Source: Streptomyces thinghirensis
GTDB lineage: Bacteria > Actinomycetota > Actinomycetia > Streptomycetales > Streptomycetaceae
NCBI GenBank assembly: GCA_021502835.1
Contig: JAKFGP010000027.1
Location: forward strand, 1-64,000
DNA length: 64,000 nucleotides
Direction of reading: 5' to 3'
The notes below the pieces were generated by a model. The model did not search any database, was not told where the DNA came from, and saw only the letters and a list, made by a program, of their open reading frames with translations. The position numbers were made by a program, and so were the translations under genes. Numbering within the stretch: the first letter of the stretch is position 1; the number at the start of each line of letters is the position of its first letter. This document shows positions 49,823-59,678 of the stretch, one piece after another.

Positions 49823-51345
49823 TCAGACCAACGTGGGCTCCTTCTCCTCCGCCCGCGCCTCCTCCCGGGGCGCCCTCCACGTGCTGGGCCGGCCGCCTGG
49901 GCAGCGCGAACATCAGCAGGAAGATGACGCCCATCACCCCGGCCACCCAGCCCAGCGCGTTCTGGAAGCCGTCCGCGTAGGCCGCACCGATCCGCGCCGG
50001 TGTCAGGTGGTCGCTCATCGTGCCGAAGAAGACCACCGAGACCAGCCCCAGCCCCAGCGCGTTGCCCATCTGCTGGACCGTGTTGATGAGCCCCGACGCC
50101 GCCCCCGGCGTGCTCACGCGGCACCTGGGACAGCACCGCGTCCGTCAGCGGGGCGACGATCAGACCCATGCCGAGGCCCATGACGACGAGCGGCAGCGCC
50201 ATCTCGCCAGGACGTGATGCCGAGCCCGTACCGCTCCGACTCCCAGATGTAGAGCAGTACTCCGGCCGCCATCACCAGCGCGCCCGCCTGGAGCACCTTG
50301 CGCCCGAAGCGCGGGACCAGCTTCTGCACCGACACCCCGGCCGCCACGGAGACGGCTATCGAGAACGGCACGCCGGTCAGCCCGGCCCGCAGCGGGCTCC
50401 AGCCGAGCCCCTCCTGCATGTACAGCGTCCAGACCAGGAAGAAGATGCCGAGCGCGACCCCGAAGACGGTCTGCACGGCGATGCCCGCCGCGAAGCTCTT
50501 CACCTTGAACAGCGACAGCTCCACCAGCGGCGAACCGTCCCGGGCGGTCTTCCGCCGCTCGTACGCCACCAGCACCGCGAGGACGACGACCGAGCCGGCC
50601 ATCGACAGATATCCCCACAGCGGCCAGTCCAGCTCACGGCCCCGGGTGAGCGGGGTAGACCAGCATCAGCAGACCGAGGGTGACCAGGGCGACCCCGACC
50701 AGGTCCAGCTTGAGGGCGCGCGGCGCCTTGACTCCGTGATGAAGCGGCTGCCGAGGACGAGTCCCGCGATGCCGACCGGCAGGTTGATGAGGAAGATGGG
50801 CCGCCACTCCAGCCCGAAGAGGTTCCACTCGGTGAGCAGGGCACCCAGCAGCGGGCCGGAGACGGCCCCCAGTCCGACGATCGCGCCGAACAGCCCGAAC
50901 ACCTTGCCGCGTTCGTGCGCCGGGAACGTCGCGTGCACGATCGACAGCACCTGCGGCACCATCAGCGCCGCCATCGCACCCCTGGAGGATGCGGGAGGCG
51001 ACCAGCATCTCCGGGTTCACGGCGAGGCCGCACAGCGCGGACGCGACGGTGAAGCCGCCGATGCCGATGAGGAACACCCGCTTGCGGCCGTGGATGTCAC
51101 CGAGCCGCCCGCCGGTGATCAGACCGGCGGCGAAGGCGAGGGCGTAACCGGCGGTGATCCACTGGATCTGGCTGAAGGTGGCGCCCTCGTCCTGCCGGAT
51201 CGACGGAATCGCGATGTTGACGATGGTGACGTCGACCAGGTCCATGAACGCCGCGGTCATCACGATCGCGAGGGCGAACCAGCGGCGCCCGGTCGCCCCG
51301 CGGGGGCCGGGCTGGTGACGGGTCCGGGGTGTGCGTGAAGGTCAT
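49823..51345 (-). CDS. DHA2-type MFS drug exporter (14 TMS)
   Basis: About 500 residues. N-terminus MTFTHTPDPSPARP, then MTAAFMDLVDVTIVNIAIPS (TM1 with motif D1), IQWITAGYALAFAAGLITGG, RLGDIHGRKRVFLIGIGGF (motif A, near 51075) and SRILQG. Further helices include FGLFGAIVGLGAVSGPLLGA (motif C region, near 50870), RPIFLINLPVGIAGLVLGSR and GMGLIVAPLTDAVLSQVP. Breaks near 51315, 50980, 50735, 50645, 50205, 50115 and 49865. QacA/EmrB-like drug efflux is typical of the group. It is divergent from a WYL-domain regulator 63 bp away, its probable controller. Confidence 0.87.
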
Positions 51346-51361
51346 GGAACGAAGCTATGAC

Positions 51362-51376
51362 CCCTGTAGGACAGGG
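51362..51376. promoter_or_regulatory. Palindrome in the MFS/WYL divergent promoter
   Basis: CCCTGT-AGG-ACAGGG, perfect 6+6 arms, centred in the 63-bp gap between the divergent MFS (start 51345) and WYL-regulator (start 51409) genes. A candidate operator for the regulator. Confidence 0.6.
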
Positions 51377-51408
51377 TCTCGTCCTAGATCTGCGGCATCC
51401 TCGAACGC

Positions 51409-52360
51409 ATGACGACGGACACACCGGCCCGGCTCCTGACGCTCCTCTCCCTCCTCCAGACGCCCCGCGAATGGCCCGGCGGCGAGCTCGCCGACCGGCT
51501 CGGGGTCTCCCGCCGCACGGTCCGGCGGGACATCGACCGGCTGCGCGAGCTGGGCTACCCCGTGCAGGCGACCATGGGTTCCGACGGCGGCTACCGGCTG
51601 GTGGCCGGCAAGGCGATGCCGCCGCTCGTCCTCGACGACGAGGAGGCGGTGGCCATCGCGGTCGGGCTGCGCGCCGGCGCCGGTCACGCGGTCGAGGGCG
51701 TGGACGAGGCGTCGGTACGGGCGCTGGCCAAGCTGGAGCAGGTGCTGCCGGGCCGGCTCCGTCACCGCGTCGCCAACCTCCAGGCCGCGACGACCCCGCT
51801 GACCAGCGGGGACGGTCCGAGCATCGCACCCGAGACGCTGACCGTCATGGCGTCGACGGTGGCCGGGCGGGGAGCGACTGCGGTTCGCCTACCGCGCGGG
51901 GACGGTGTCGAGTCGCGACGCGTGACGGAGCCGTACCGGCTGGTGTCGACGGGCCGCCGCTGGTACCTGGTCGCCTACGACCTCGACCGGGACGACTGGC
52001 GGACCTTCCGGGTCGACCGGGTGAGCGAGCCGTTCGCGACGGGTGCGCGGTTCGCCCCGCGGGAGCTGCCGACGGGGGAGCGCGGCGGAGTACCTGCGGC
52101 GCTCGATGCAGCGGCGTGGCGACTCGTACGAGATCGTGGTCGCCTTCGACGCACCGGTCGAGGTCGTCGCGGCACGGCTGCCGCAGTGGCTCGGCACACC
52201 GGAGCCGACGGACGACGGCGCGTCGTGCGTCCTGCGGGCGACCGTGTCCGACGCGGTGGAGTGGATGGCGGTACGTCTCGCGATGCTGGGAGTGGACTTC
52301 CGGGTGCGGGAGCCGACGGAACTGGTGGAGTGCGTACGGGGTTGGGAACGAGGCTGGTGA
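51409..52360 (+). CDS. YafY-type WYL-domain transcriptional regulator
   Basis: About 315 residues. ATG 51409 (MTTDTPARLLTLLSLLQTPR) with a winged HTH (LADRLGVSRRTVRRDIDRLR, near 51490-51550) and wing GYPVQATMGSDGGYRL. The WYL domain region is VTEPYRLVSTGRRWYLVAYD, LDRDDWRTFRVDRVSEP (near 51930-52040). The C-terminal WCX domain ends VRLAMLGVDFRVREPTELVE. Breaks only near 51875 and 52085. WYL proteins sense small ligands or nucleic acids. Divergent from the MFS exporter, so a local regulator is likely. Confidence 0.88.
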
Positions 52361-52400
52361 GGGCGGCAGCGGACCGGTGACCGGCCCTGCCGTGCTCCCG

Positions 52401-52450
52401 CCGCCATGCGCCGGTCCCGCAATGCCCCCACCGCCATGCGCCGGTCCCGC
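52401..52450 (+). repeat. 20-bp direct repeat pair
   Basis: The 20-bp sequence at 52401-52420 recurs exactly at 52431-52450, separated by 10 bp, in the noncoding gap between the WYL gene (ends 52360) and the convergent TetR gene (ends 52503). Confidence 0.85.
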
Positions 52451-52502
52451 CGAGCTCCGGCCCCGGAAACCGGAATCGGCGACACCGAAGCGCGCCCGAC
52501 CC

Positions 52503-53252
52503 CTACCCCGTAGAACCACCCGGACCACCGGGACCGCCAGGACCGCCAGGACCGCCAGGACCGCCCTCCCAAGCGACCTCCCGCAGCACCCGCAGATTCC
52601 GCAACGCCAGTTCCAGCGGGCTCCGCGCCCCCTCGACCGAGGGGGCCTCCGCGGAGACCGCCCAGTACTCCACCGCCACGCGCACCGCCGCACTCCGCCA
52701 CAGCTGCCGCGAAATGCAGCTCGGGAGAGGCCCGCAGCCGCGCGGCAACGTTGTCGTCCCCCTGCGCCGTCCGCACGGCCAGCGCCTCCACGAGCCCCCG
52801 CTCCGCCGTCTGGCAGACCTCCGCCCACACCTTCCGCAGCGCCGGACTGGTCTCGGCCAGGCGGATGAGCGCGCGGGCCCATTCCCAGGAGGGCGCCGAC
52901 ACCCCGGCACCCGGCGTCAGCGTGTGCCGTACGGCGTACCCAGGGCCTCGGGCTGGGACAGCTCGGCCGGGGCCTCGCGCACCGCCTGCGCCCAGCGCTC
53001 GGCGCCCAGGGCGTAGAGCGGGGCGACGGCTTCCTCCTTCGTCGCGAAGTAGCGGTAGAAGGTGCGCGGCGCGATACCGGCGGCCCGGGCGATGTCCTCG
53101 GCGCGGGTGGCCTGCAGGCCCTGGCCGACGAAGAGCCGGGCCGCCGCGCGGGCGATCTCATCCGGGTCTCGGCCTTGCGCCGTTCGGTCAGGGAGACGGG
53201 GGCCGGACCGGGCGCGGGGGCCGTCGACGATGCTGGGGGTGGTGCTGCTCAC
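52503..53252 (-). CDS. TetR-family regulator with Gly-Gly-Pro tail
   Basis: About 245 residues. Start at 53252 (MSSTTPSIVDGPRARSGPRL). HTH region: DEIARAAARLFVGQGLQATR then AEDIARAAGIAPRTFYRYFA (near 53040-53140). Ligand domain: SWEWARALIRLAETSPALRK, EALAVRTAQGDDNVAARLRA. It ends in a run of GGP repeats encoded by a 9-bp tandem repeat (52523-52567). Breaks near 53165, 52930 and 52660. No adjacent codirectional partner was found. A perfect palindrome 20 bp upstream (53273-53287) suggests autoregulation. Confidence 0.84.
52523..52567 (+). repeat. 9-bp tandem repeat encoding the TetR C-terminal GGP run
   Basis: Five near-identical copies of a 9-bp unit (GACCGCCAG; the first and last copies vary). 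On the minus strand it encodes Gly-Gly-Pro repeats at the end of the TetR protein. A likely length-variable tract. Confidence 0.85.
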
Positions 53253-53272
53253 TTCGGCAGGCTATGCCGCTG

Positions 53273-53287
53273 TGGCAGAATCTGCCA
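53273..53287. promoter_or_regulatory. Palindromic candidate operator of the TetR gene
   Basis: TGGCAGA-A-TCTGCCA, perfect 7+7 arms, 20 bp upstream of the TetR start. Typical size and position of an autoregulatory TetR operator. Confidence 0.65.
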
Positions 53288-53720
53288 TTCGGCGGGCCAC
53301 CCCGGGGTTCAGGTTCGGGGTGCCCCGCCTCCCACGCTCCGCCCGGCCAGGGGAAGCCCCGCCTCGCCGAGCCGCTCGGGCGCGCGGCCGGCTCGCGCTC
53401 GCGATGCGGAAGGAGCCGGGCTGCGGCACCCCGGGGAGAGGCGCCGAGCCCGGCTCGGGAGAGTCCCGGCGCCGGGGGGAGTGCGTCGGGACGTGGTCCA
53501 AAGGGGCGGAGGGAACGGTTCGCGGCCCGTGTCCCGGGCCCGGAACTGGTGTCCCGGAGTTCTTGTTCCCGGGCCCCCGCCGGTTGAAGCAGCGTTGTAC
53601 AGCCATGTTTGCGCGGGGTTCGGCCACCGGCGTACGCCCCACGCGTCACGTCACGCCCCCCGCATCACGAGCTCCGGCGGCGGCCCGCCCCGCCGTGCCG
53701 CCGGCTGTCCTGCCACTCGC
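53288..53720. other. Noncoding interval between TetR and hrdD
   Basis: About 430 bp. Open frames exist on both strands but none has a recognisable domain or a start with a ribosome site. No repeat or RNA gene was recognised. It would hold the hrdD terminator and the TetR promoter. Confidence 0.5.
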
Positions 53721-54719
53721 TTACGCCGCCGCCTCGAAACCGGTGTCGCGGGCCAGCTTCTTCAGTTCCAGCAGCGCGTGCTTCTCGATCTGCCGGATCC
53801 GCTCGCGGGTGAGCCCGTGCTCCTTGCCGACCTCGGTCAGCGTACGCTCACGGCCGTCGTCGATGCCGTACCGCATCTTGATGATGGAGGCCGTGCGCGG
53901 GTCGAGGCGGCCGATGAGGTCGTCGAGCCCTCGCTGCGCAGCAGCGTCATCACCGACTGCTCGGGCGACACGGCGGAGGTGTCCTCCAGCAGGTCGCCGA
54001 ACTGGGTCTCGCCCTCGTCGTCCACCGACATGTTCAGCGAGACGGGGTCGCGGGCCCAGTCGAGTACGTCGGTGACGCGCTCGGGCGTCGAACCGAGCTC
54101 GGCGGCGATCTCGGCGGGCTCCGGCTCACGGCCGTGCTCGTGGTTGAACTCGCGCTGCACGCGTCGGATCCGGCCCAGCTCCTCCACGAGGTGGACGGGC
54201 AGCCGGATGGTGCGCGACTGGTCGGCGATCGACCGGGTGATGGCCTGGCGGATCCACCAGGTCGCGTACGTCGAGAACTTGAAGCCCTTGCGGTAGTCGA
54301 ACTCTCGACCGCGCGGACCAGGCCGGCGTTGCCCTCCTGGATGAGGTCGAGGAGGGGCAGACCACTGCGGGGGTAGCGGCGGGCGACCGCGACGACGAGG
54401 CGGAGGTTGGAACGGATGAAGACGTCCTTCGCCCGCTCGCTCTCCTCGATCAGGGCCTCCAGCTCCTCCCGGGTGGCGTCCCGCCCCGGTCTCCTCGTAG
54501 CCTTCGAGGACCTGCCGCGCGAACACACCCGCCTCGATGGTCTGGGACAGCTCGACCTCCTTGGCGGCGTCGAGCAGGGGGGTCCGTGCGATCTCGTCGA
54601 GGTACATGCCGACCAGATCGCGGTCGGCGAGCTCTGCCGCCGGCTGCGCGGACGCTGGTTGCCGCGTCGGAGGTCCCGCCGGTGGCGGACTTACGACGGG
54701 CGACGGCACGGGTTGCCAT
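53721..54719 (-). CDS. hrdD: RNA polymerase principal-like sigma factor HrdD
   Basis: A group-2 sigma-70 factor of about 330 residues. ATG 54719 ([15 protein letters not shown]). Region 1.2 is [20 protein letters not shown] (near 54600-54640), region 2 includes [60 protein letters not shown] (region 2.3-2.4, near 54250), region 3 [20 protein letters not shown], and region 4.2 [20 protein letters not shown] (near 53760-53820, a different frame). The end is [11 protein letters not shown]. Breaks near 54640, 54485, 54300 and 53925. HrdD is SCO3202 in S. coelicolor; it is dispensable there and related to HrdB. The upstream 54720-54953 region is its promoter. Confidence 0.92.
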
Positions 54720-54953
54720 GCGTGCTCCCTTGCGATGGTGGTTCAGCGGGTGGTCCTGTGGACGCCGGGCACCGTGTGGGGTTGTCGTCTCCGGTGTTCT
54801 CGGTCCCGGATCCGGTCTCCGGTCCCTCTCGGGACTCTCCTCGGGTGCCCTGCATCTGATGGAAACAACGACTGGAATCCGGACAGAATTCCCAACCCGC
54901 CCCCGATTTTTTCTGATCATGCAGTACCCTGTGCCGCCACATAGGGAGGCACG

Positions 54954-55473
54954 ATGGCGCCGGGACGCACAGAGGTCCAGGTCATGCCGGGAGTCGAGGA
55001 CGATCTCAAGGCCCTCACCGACCTCTACAACCACTACGTACGTGAGACGCCCATCACCTTCGACACCGACACCTTCACCCCGGAAGAGCGCCGCCCTTGG
55101 CTGCTCTCCCACCCTGAAGACGGCCCGCACCGGCTGAGGGTTGCCACGGACGCCGACTCACAGGAGATTCTGGGCTACGCCACATCCAGTCCTTATCGCG
55201 CCAAGCCCGCGTACGGGACCTCGGTGGAGACGACCGTCTACGTCGCCCCAGCGGGCCGGCGGCCGGGGCATCGGCACGCTTCTCTACGCGTCCCTCTTCG
55301 AGGCCCTGGCCGACGAGGACCTGCACCGCGCCTACGCGGGCATCGCGCAGCCCAACGCCGCCTCCGCCCGGCTGCACGAGCGCTTCGGCTTCCGGTACGT
55401 CGGTACGTACCGTGAGGTGGGCCGCAAGTTCGGCCGGTACTGGGACGTGGCCTGGTACGAGAAGCCGCTGTAG
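54954..55473 (+). CDS. GNAT acetyltransferase, phosphinothricin-acetyltransferase-like
   Basis: About 172 residues. ATG 54954 (MAPGRTEVQVMPGVEDDLKA) then LTDLYNHYVRETPITFDTDT, the substrate-side motif of PAT-type enzymes, and SQEILGYATSSPYRAKPAYG. The acetyl-CoA site is RGIGTLLYASLFEALADEDL (near 55265-55320), followed by RLHERFGFRYVGTYREVGRK and FGRYWDVAWYEKPL. One break near 55258. Family members acetylate phosphinothricin or methionine sulfone; activity here is unproven. Divergent from hrdD. Confidence 0.86.
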
Positions 55474-55507
55474 CCCCCTCCGACACACACAGACCGGCGC
55501 GCCCGCC

Positions 55508-56295
55508 TCAGCCGAACTGCACCGACCGCTTGGCCAGCCCCATCCAGAACCCGTCGATCACGGATTCACGCAGGGCCGGCTCACCGGCCGCGTCCGCCGC
55601 CCCCATCGTCACGAACAGCGGGGCGAAGTGCTCGGTGCGCGGGTGGGCGAGCAGGCCTGCCGGGGGACTTGCGGGCGAAGTCGAGCAGCCCGTCCACGTC
55701 ACCGGCCTCCAGCGCGCGCCGGCCCCAGTCGTCGAACTCGGCGGACCAGGCGGTGCCGCTCTGGCGCAGTGCGGCCAGGTTGTGGGTGAAGAAGCCGGAG
55801 CCGATGATCAGCACGCCCCTCGTCGCGCAGCGGCGCGAGCCTGCGGCCGATCTCCATGAGCCGCGCGGGGTCGAGGGTCGGCATGGAGACCTGGAGGACC
55901 GGGATGTCGGCGCCGGGGGTACATCTCGACGAGCGGCACGTACGCGCCGTGGTCGAGGCGCGGTCGGGGACGTCCTGTACGGGCGTGCCGGGGGCGCGCA
56001 GCAGCTTGCGGACGGACTCCGGCGAGCGCGGGTGCGCCGGGGGCCTCGTAGCGCACCCGGTAGTAGTGCTCCGGGAAGCCCCAGAAGTCGTAGACCAGGG
56101 GGACGGTCCGGGTGGCGCCGAGGGCGAGCGGGGCCTCCCTCCCAGTGGGCGGAGACGACGAGGATCACCTTGGGGCGCGGCAGGGCGGCGGCCCACGCGG
56201 CGAGTTCGCCGGGCCAGACGGGGGTCGTCGGCGAGCGGCGGGGCGCCGTGACTGAGGTAGAGGGCGGGCATGCGCTCCCGGGTGGCGGCGGACAT
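55508..56295 (-). CDS. DODA-type extradiol ring-cleavage dioxygenase
   Basis: About 260 residues of the 4,5-DOPA dioxygenase/LigB family. ATG 56295 (MSAATRERMPALYLSHGAPP). Metal-ligand histidines are in YLSHGAPP (near 56255), VSAHWE (near 56150) and IIGSGFFTHNLAALRQSG (near 55780). Also PRLVYDFWGFPEHYYRVRYE-like and VPLVEMYPGADIPVLQVSMP segments, and the end SVIDGFWMGLAKRSVQFG. Breaks near 56225, 56140, 55970, 55920, 55820 and 55670. It opens a catechol-type ring with non-haem iron or zinc. Divergent from a MarR regulator, a pairing often linked to quinone or phenol stress. Confidence 0.87.
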
Positions 56296-56313
56296 GAGGG
56301 CGGCTCCCAGTAC

Positions 56314-56325
56314 TTGAACTCTCAA
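56314..56325. promoter_or_regulatory. Candidate MarR operator in the dioxygenase/MarR gap
   Basis: TTGA-ACTC-TCAA, a symmetric site 18 bp upstream of the dioxygenase start. A second symmetric element (GTTTAAAC, 56358-56365) lies 21 bp before the MarR start. Either could be bound by the MarR protein. Confidence 0.5.
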
Positions 56326-56386
56326 TCTCTCCGTGTGCTCGAATCTACGCCTACTTTGTTTAAACTTCAAGGAGTGAGTGCGTACG

Positions 56387-56914
56387 ATGGGTTACATGAA
56401 CACGGCACCCATCCCGGCCGCCCCCGCCGAAGAGCCCCGCTGGCTCACCGCCGATGAACAGCGTGTCTGGCGCTCCTACATCGAGGCCGCGACCCTCCTG
56501 GAGGACCACCTCGACCGTCAGCTCCAGCGCGACGCGGGCATGCCGCACGTCTACTACGGCCTGCTGGTCAAGCTCGCCGAGTCACCGCGGCGGCGGCTGC
56601 GGATGACGGAGCTGGCCCGGTACGCGAAGATCACCCGCCTCCCGCCTCTCACGCGATCGCCCGCCTGGAGAAGAACGGCTGGGTGCGCCGCGAGGACTGC
56701 CCCTCCGACAAGCGGGGCCAGTCTCGCCATCCTCACAGACGAGGGGTACGAGGTGCTGAGCGGGACCGCGCCGGGCCATGTGGAGGCCGTACGCCAGGCC
56801 GTGTTCGACCGGCTCACGCCCGAACAGCAGAAGTCCCTCGGCGAGATCATGCGGATCGTCGCCGAGGGACTTCAGCCGAGCGAGCAGGGTGCGGACCTGC
56901 CCTGGCTGCGCTGA
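56387..56914 (+). CDS. MarR-family transcriptional regulator
   Basis: About 175 residues. ATG 56387 (MGYMNTAPIPAAPAEEPRWL; a second ATG at 56396 is possible). It continues DEQRVWRSYIEAATLLEDHL, MPHVYYGLLVKLAESPRRRL, RMTELARYAKITRSRLSH-like HTH (break near 56635), GWVRREDCPSDKRGQ (wing) and the C-terminal dimer helix HVEAVRQAVFDRLTPEQQKS. Another break near 56725. Divergent from the extradiol dioxygenase, which it probably represses. Confidence 0.86.
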   Translation: MGYMNTAPIPAAPAEEPRWLTADEQRVWRSYIEAATLLEDHLDRQLQRDAGMPHVYYGLLVKLAESPRRRLRMTELARYAKITRLPPLTRSPAWRRTAGCAARTAPPTSGASLAILTDEGYEVLSGTAPGHVEAVRQAVFDRLTPEQQKSLGEIMRIVAEGLQPSEQGADLPWLR

Positions 56915-57019
56915 GCGCGCGGCCGGGGCAGGGTCCCGGGAGCCAGTGCGCGAGGGGCGTCCCCTCCCCTGCGCATGGATTGAACAGGTGGCCCGAAGGG
57001 TACCGCGTCCGGCGTCGTG

Positions 57020-58593
57020 TCAGTGGGCGACGACCGGCACCGCAGCTCGTCCTCGACCGCGTCGCCCGAACCGGAGCCCGAACCCGTGACGGCGGTGCCG
57101 CCCGGGCGGCCGGCGTTGACGAAGGTCAGGGGCGATCACGGCCGCCGCGACCAGGATGCCGACGGCGAACCAGATGGCGCTGGTGTAGCCCTGCACCTGA
57201 CCCTCCAGCTGGACCAGCTGCTGCTGGGACCGGGAGGTCGCGCCGCCGATGTGGTCGGCGATGTAGGGGACGTGGTCGCCGAGGCGGCGATCGTGTTCAG
57301 TAGCGCCGTACCGATCGCGCCGCCCGCACCTGCTGCGAGGTGTTGACTATCGCGGAGGCGACACCGGAGTCCCGCGGCTCCACGCCCATGGTGGCCAGGG
57401 ACATGGCCGGCATGAACGCCGTACCCATGCCGAGGCCGAGCAGGAGCATGCCGGGCAGCAGCACGGCGGTGTAGGAGGTGTGTCGATCTCCAGCTGGGTC
57501 AGCAGCAGCATGACGACGGCGGCGGCGAGGAAGCCGGGGCCCATCAGCAGCCGGGGCGCGACTCAGGTCATCAGACGGGTGCCGATCTGCGTGGAGCCCG
57601 TGATCATGCCCGCGATCATCGGCAGGAAGGCGAAGCCGGTCTTCACCGGCGAGTAGCCCCTTCACGATCTGCAGGTAGTAGGTCAGAAGAGGAGAGCAGA
57701 CCGAACATCGCGATGATCGCGGAGGCTGCCCAGCGAGAAGGTAGATCCCGCCCCTCGTTGCGCTCGGTGATCACGCGCAGCGGCAGCAGCGGGGCCTTGA
57801 CCCTCGACTCGACCAGCACGAACGCGAGGAGCAGCACGGCGGAACCGACGAACATGCCGACCGTCACCGCGTCGCTCCAGCCGTGGGACTCCGGCGCGGC
57901 GGTGAAGCCGTAGACGAGCGCGACCAGACCGAGGGTGGAAAGGGATCACGCCGGGGATGTCGAGCGGCGAGCGGTTGCGGCTGCTCCGCCCGGCTCACGG
58001 ATGACGAGGTACGCGCCGGCGCGGCGACGATCGCGAACGGGATGTTGGACGAAGAACGTCCAGCGCCAGTTCAGGTACTCGGTGAGGAATCCGCCGAGGG
58101 GATCAGACCCACGGCGCCGCCACCACCGGCGATCGCACCGTAGATGCCGAAGGCCTTGGCGCGCTCCTTGGCGTCCAGTGAACATCACGGCGAGCAGCGA
58201 GAGCGCGGCGGCCTGACAGCGCTCCGAAGACGCCCTGGGAGGGCGCGGGAGCCGAACATCATCGCCTCGTTGGTGGCCGCACCGCTCGAAGCGCGGAGGC
58301 GACGGAAGCCGCCCAGGCCCTAGGACGAAGGTGCGCTTGCGGCCCCACAGGTCGGCTATCCGGACCGCCCAACAGCAGCAGACCGCCGAAGGCGAGGGCG
58401 TAGGCCGTGACGACCCACTGCCGGTTGCCGTCGGAGATGCCGAGGTCCTGCTGGGCCGAGGGCAGGGCGATGTTCACGATGGTGGCGTCGAGGACGACCA
58501 TCAGCTGGGCGAGCGCGATGAAGACGAGCGCTTTCCAGCGTCCGGCGTCCGGGCGTCGGTGACGCCGGAGGCCTTGACGGCTGTTTCAGACAT
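57020..58593 (-). CDS. DHA2-type MFS drug exporter (EmrB/QacA-like)
   Basis: About 520 residues with 14 predicted helices. ATG 58593 gives MSETAVKASG. Motifs: MVVLDATIVNIALPSAQQDL (D1, near 58470), NRQWVVTAYALAFGGLLLLG, a motif A segment scrambled near 58350, VALVYGFTAAESHGWSDAVT-type loop and VTVGMFVGSAVLLLAFVLVE, then LLPGMLLLGLGMGTAFMPAM and GVEPRDSGVASAIVNTSQQ (motif C-like, near 57370). The C-terminus is acidic. The region 57680-58350 has especially dense breaks. Together with the upstream TetR this forms a typical efflux unit. Confidence 0.85.
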
Positions 58594-58709
58594 GGGGATA
58601 CCCACCCGGGACTTACCGTGACGGAAAAGGGTGAGTAAAGGACGACCGGGCCGGGGTCGACGGCTACGGGAGCCGTCGTCCTCCGGTCAGACGGTGAGTC
58701 TTCGCGTGA

Positions 58710-59369
58710 CTACTGGTCGCAGGGCCGGCGCAGGTCCTCCATGGTCACGGCCGCGCCCGGCAGGGCGGAGCGGGCGGGAGCCCGCAGCCCGTCCAGGAAC
58801 AGTTGCAGGTGGCGGTGGACGAACCGGTCGGCGTCAGACACCCGCGCTACCGGCCGGGGGCCGGCTAGCTGGGCCGCTGGCGATCATCAGGTCGCCCACG
58901 CCCACGTCGGTACGGAGCTGACCGGCCGCCTTCGCCCGGTCCATGACCTCGGCTACGAGTCGCTCGACCCGTTCGCGCGCCGCTTCCAGGTCGGGGTGGT
59001 GCTGGTCGAACGTGCTGGACCACCATGGGGCACAGGGCACTGATCCGCTCGTCGACGGAGGCGTGCACGAAGCGCTCCAGCGCCTCGAAGGCGTCGCCGG
59101 TCTCCGTGGAGCGAGCTCGGCCGCCCGTGCCGTACGGTCCATGACCGAGCAGACGACCTCGCCGGACGAGGGGCGTCGCGGTCGGGGGAAGTTGCGGTAC
59201 ACCGTGGCGTTGCCGACGCCGGCCCGGCGGGCGACGTCGTCGAGCGGCACGTCGGGCCCGTGCTCGACGAACATCTCCCGGGCGGCGGTGACGATCCGCT
59301 CCCGATTGCGCAGGGCGTCGGCGCGGGGCCGGGCCCACCTTGTGCTGCTCGGGGGTTGCGGTCCTGCAC
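58710..59369 (-). CDS. TetR-family repressor of the MFS exporter
   Basis: About 215 residues. GTG 59369 gives MQDRNPRAAQGGP. HTH region: MFVEHGPDVPLDDVARRAGV, GNATVYRNFPDRDAL (near 59170-59270, across breaks). The ligand domain includes FEALERFVHASVDERISALC, FDQHHPDLEAARERVERLVA and EVMDRAKAAGQLRTDVGVGD, ending MEDLRRPCDQ-like at 58712. Breaks near 59330, 59165, 59110, 59025 and 58870. It is 116 bp upstream of and codirectional with the MFS gene, so a repressor-exporter pair is likely. Confidence 0.85.
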
Positions 59370-59678
59370 GGCGTACTCCTCGGACGGCTTGGCTGGCGAT
59401 CCGGGAGGGAATCCCCCGTTCCGCGCTCGGACCACAGGGCTAAACGGGGAACGATCCCCGGTTATTCTCGAACCCGAACCGATCTACCGTGACCTGCGTC
59501 ACACCCCCACCGCTGTCGCTCCCGGATGCCACGCCTCCGGGCGGGCCCCCGTCCCCCGGTCGGCGGCTACCGGCGAAACCCACGATCGGCTCCTCCAGCG
59601 CGCGCCCTCCCACCTCGGCACAGGGTGATCGCAAGGGTGCAGCCGGTGTCCGGCGGCTGCCGTGGTCCGAGGGTCTGC

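Noticed and set aside
53188..53649. Long minus-strand open frame between TetR and hrdD
   Set aside because: Composition is Arg/Pro/Gly-rich as expected for random high-GC DNA, with no domain and no ribosome site.
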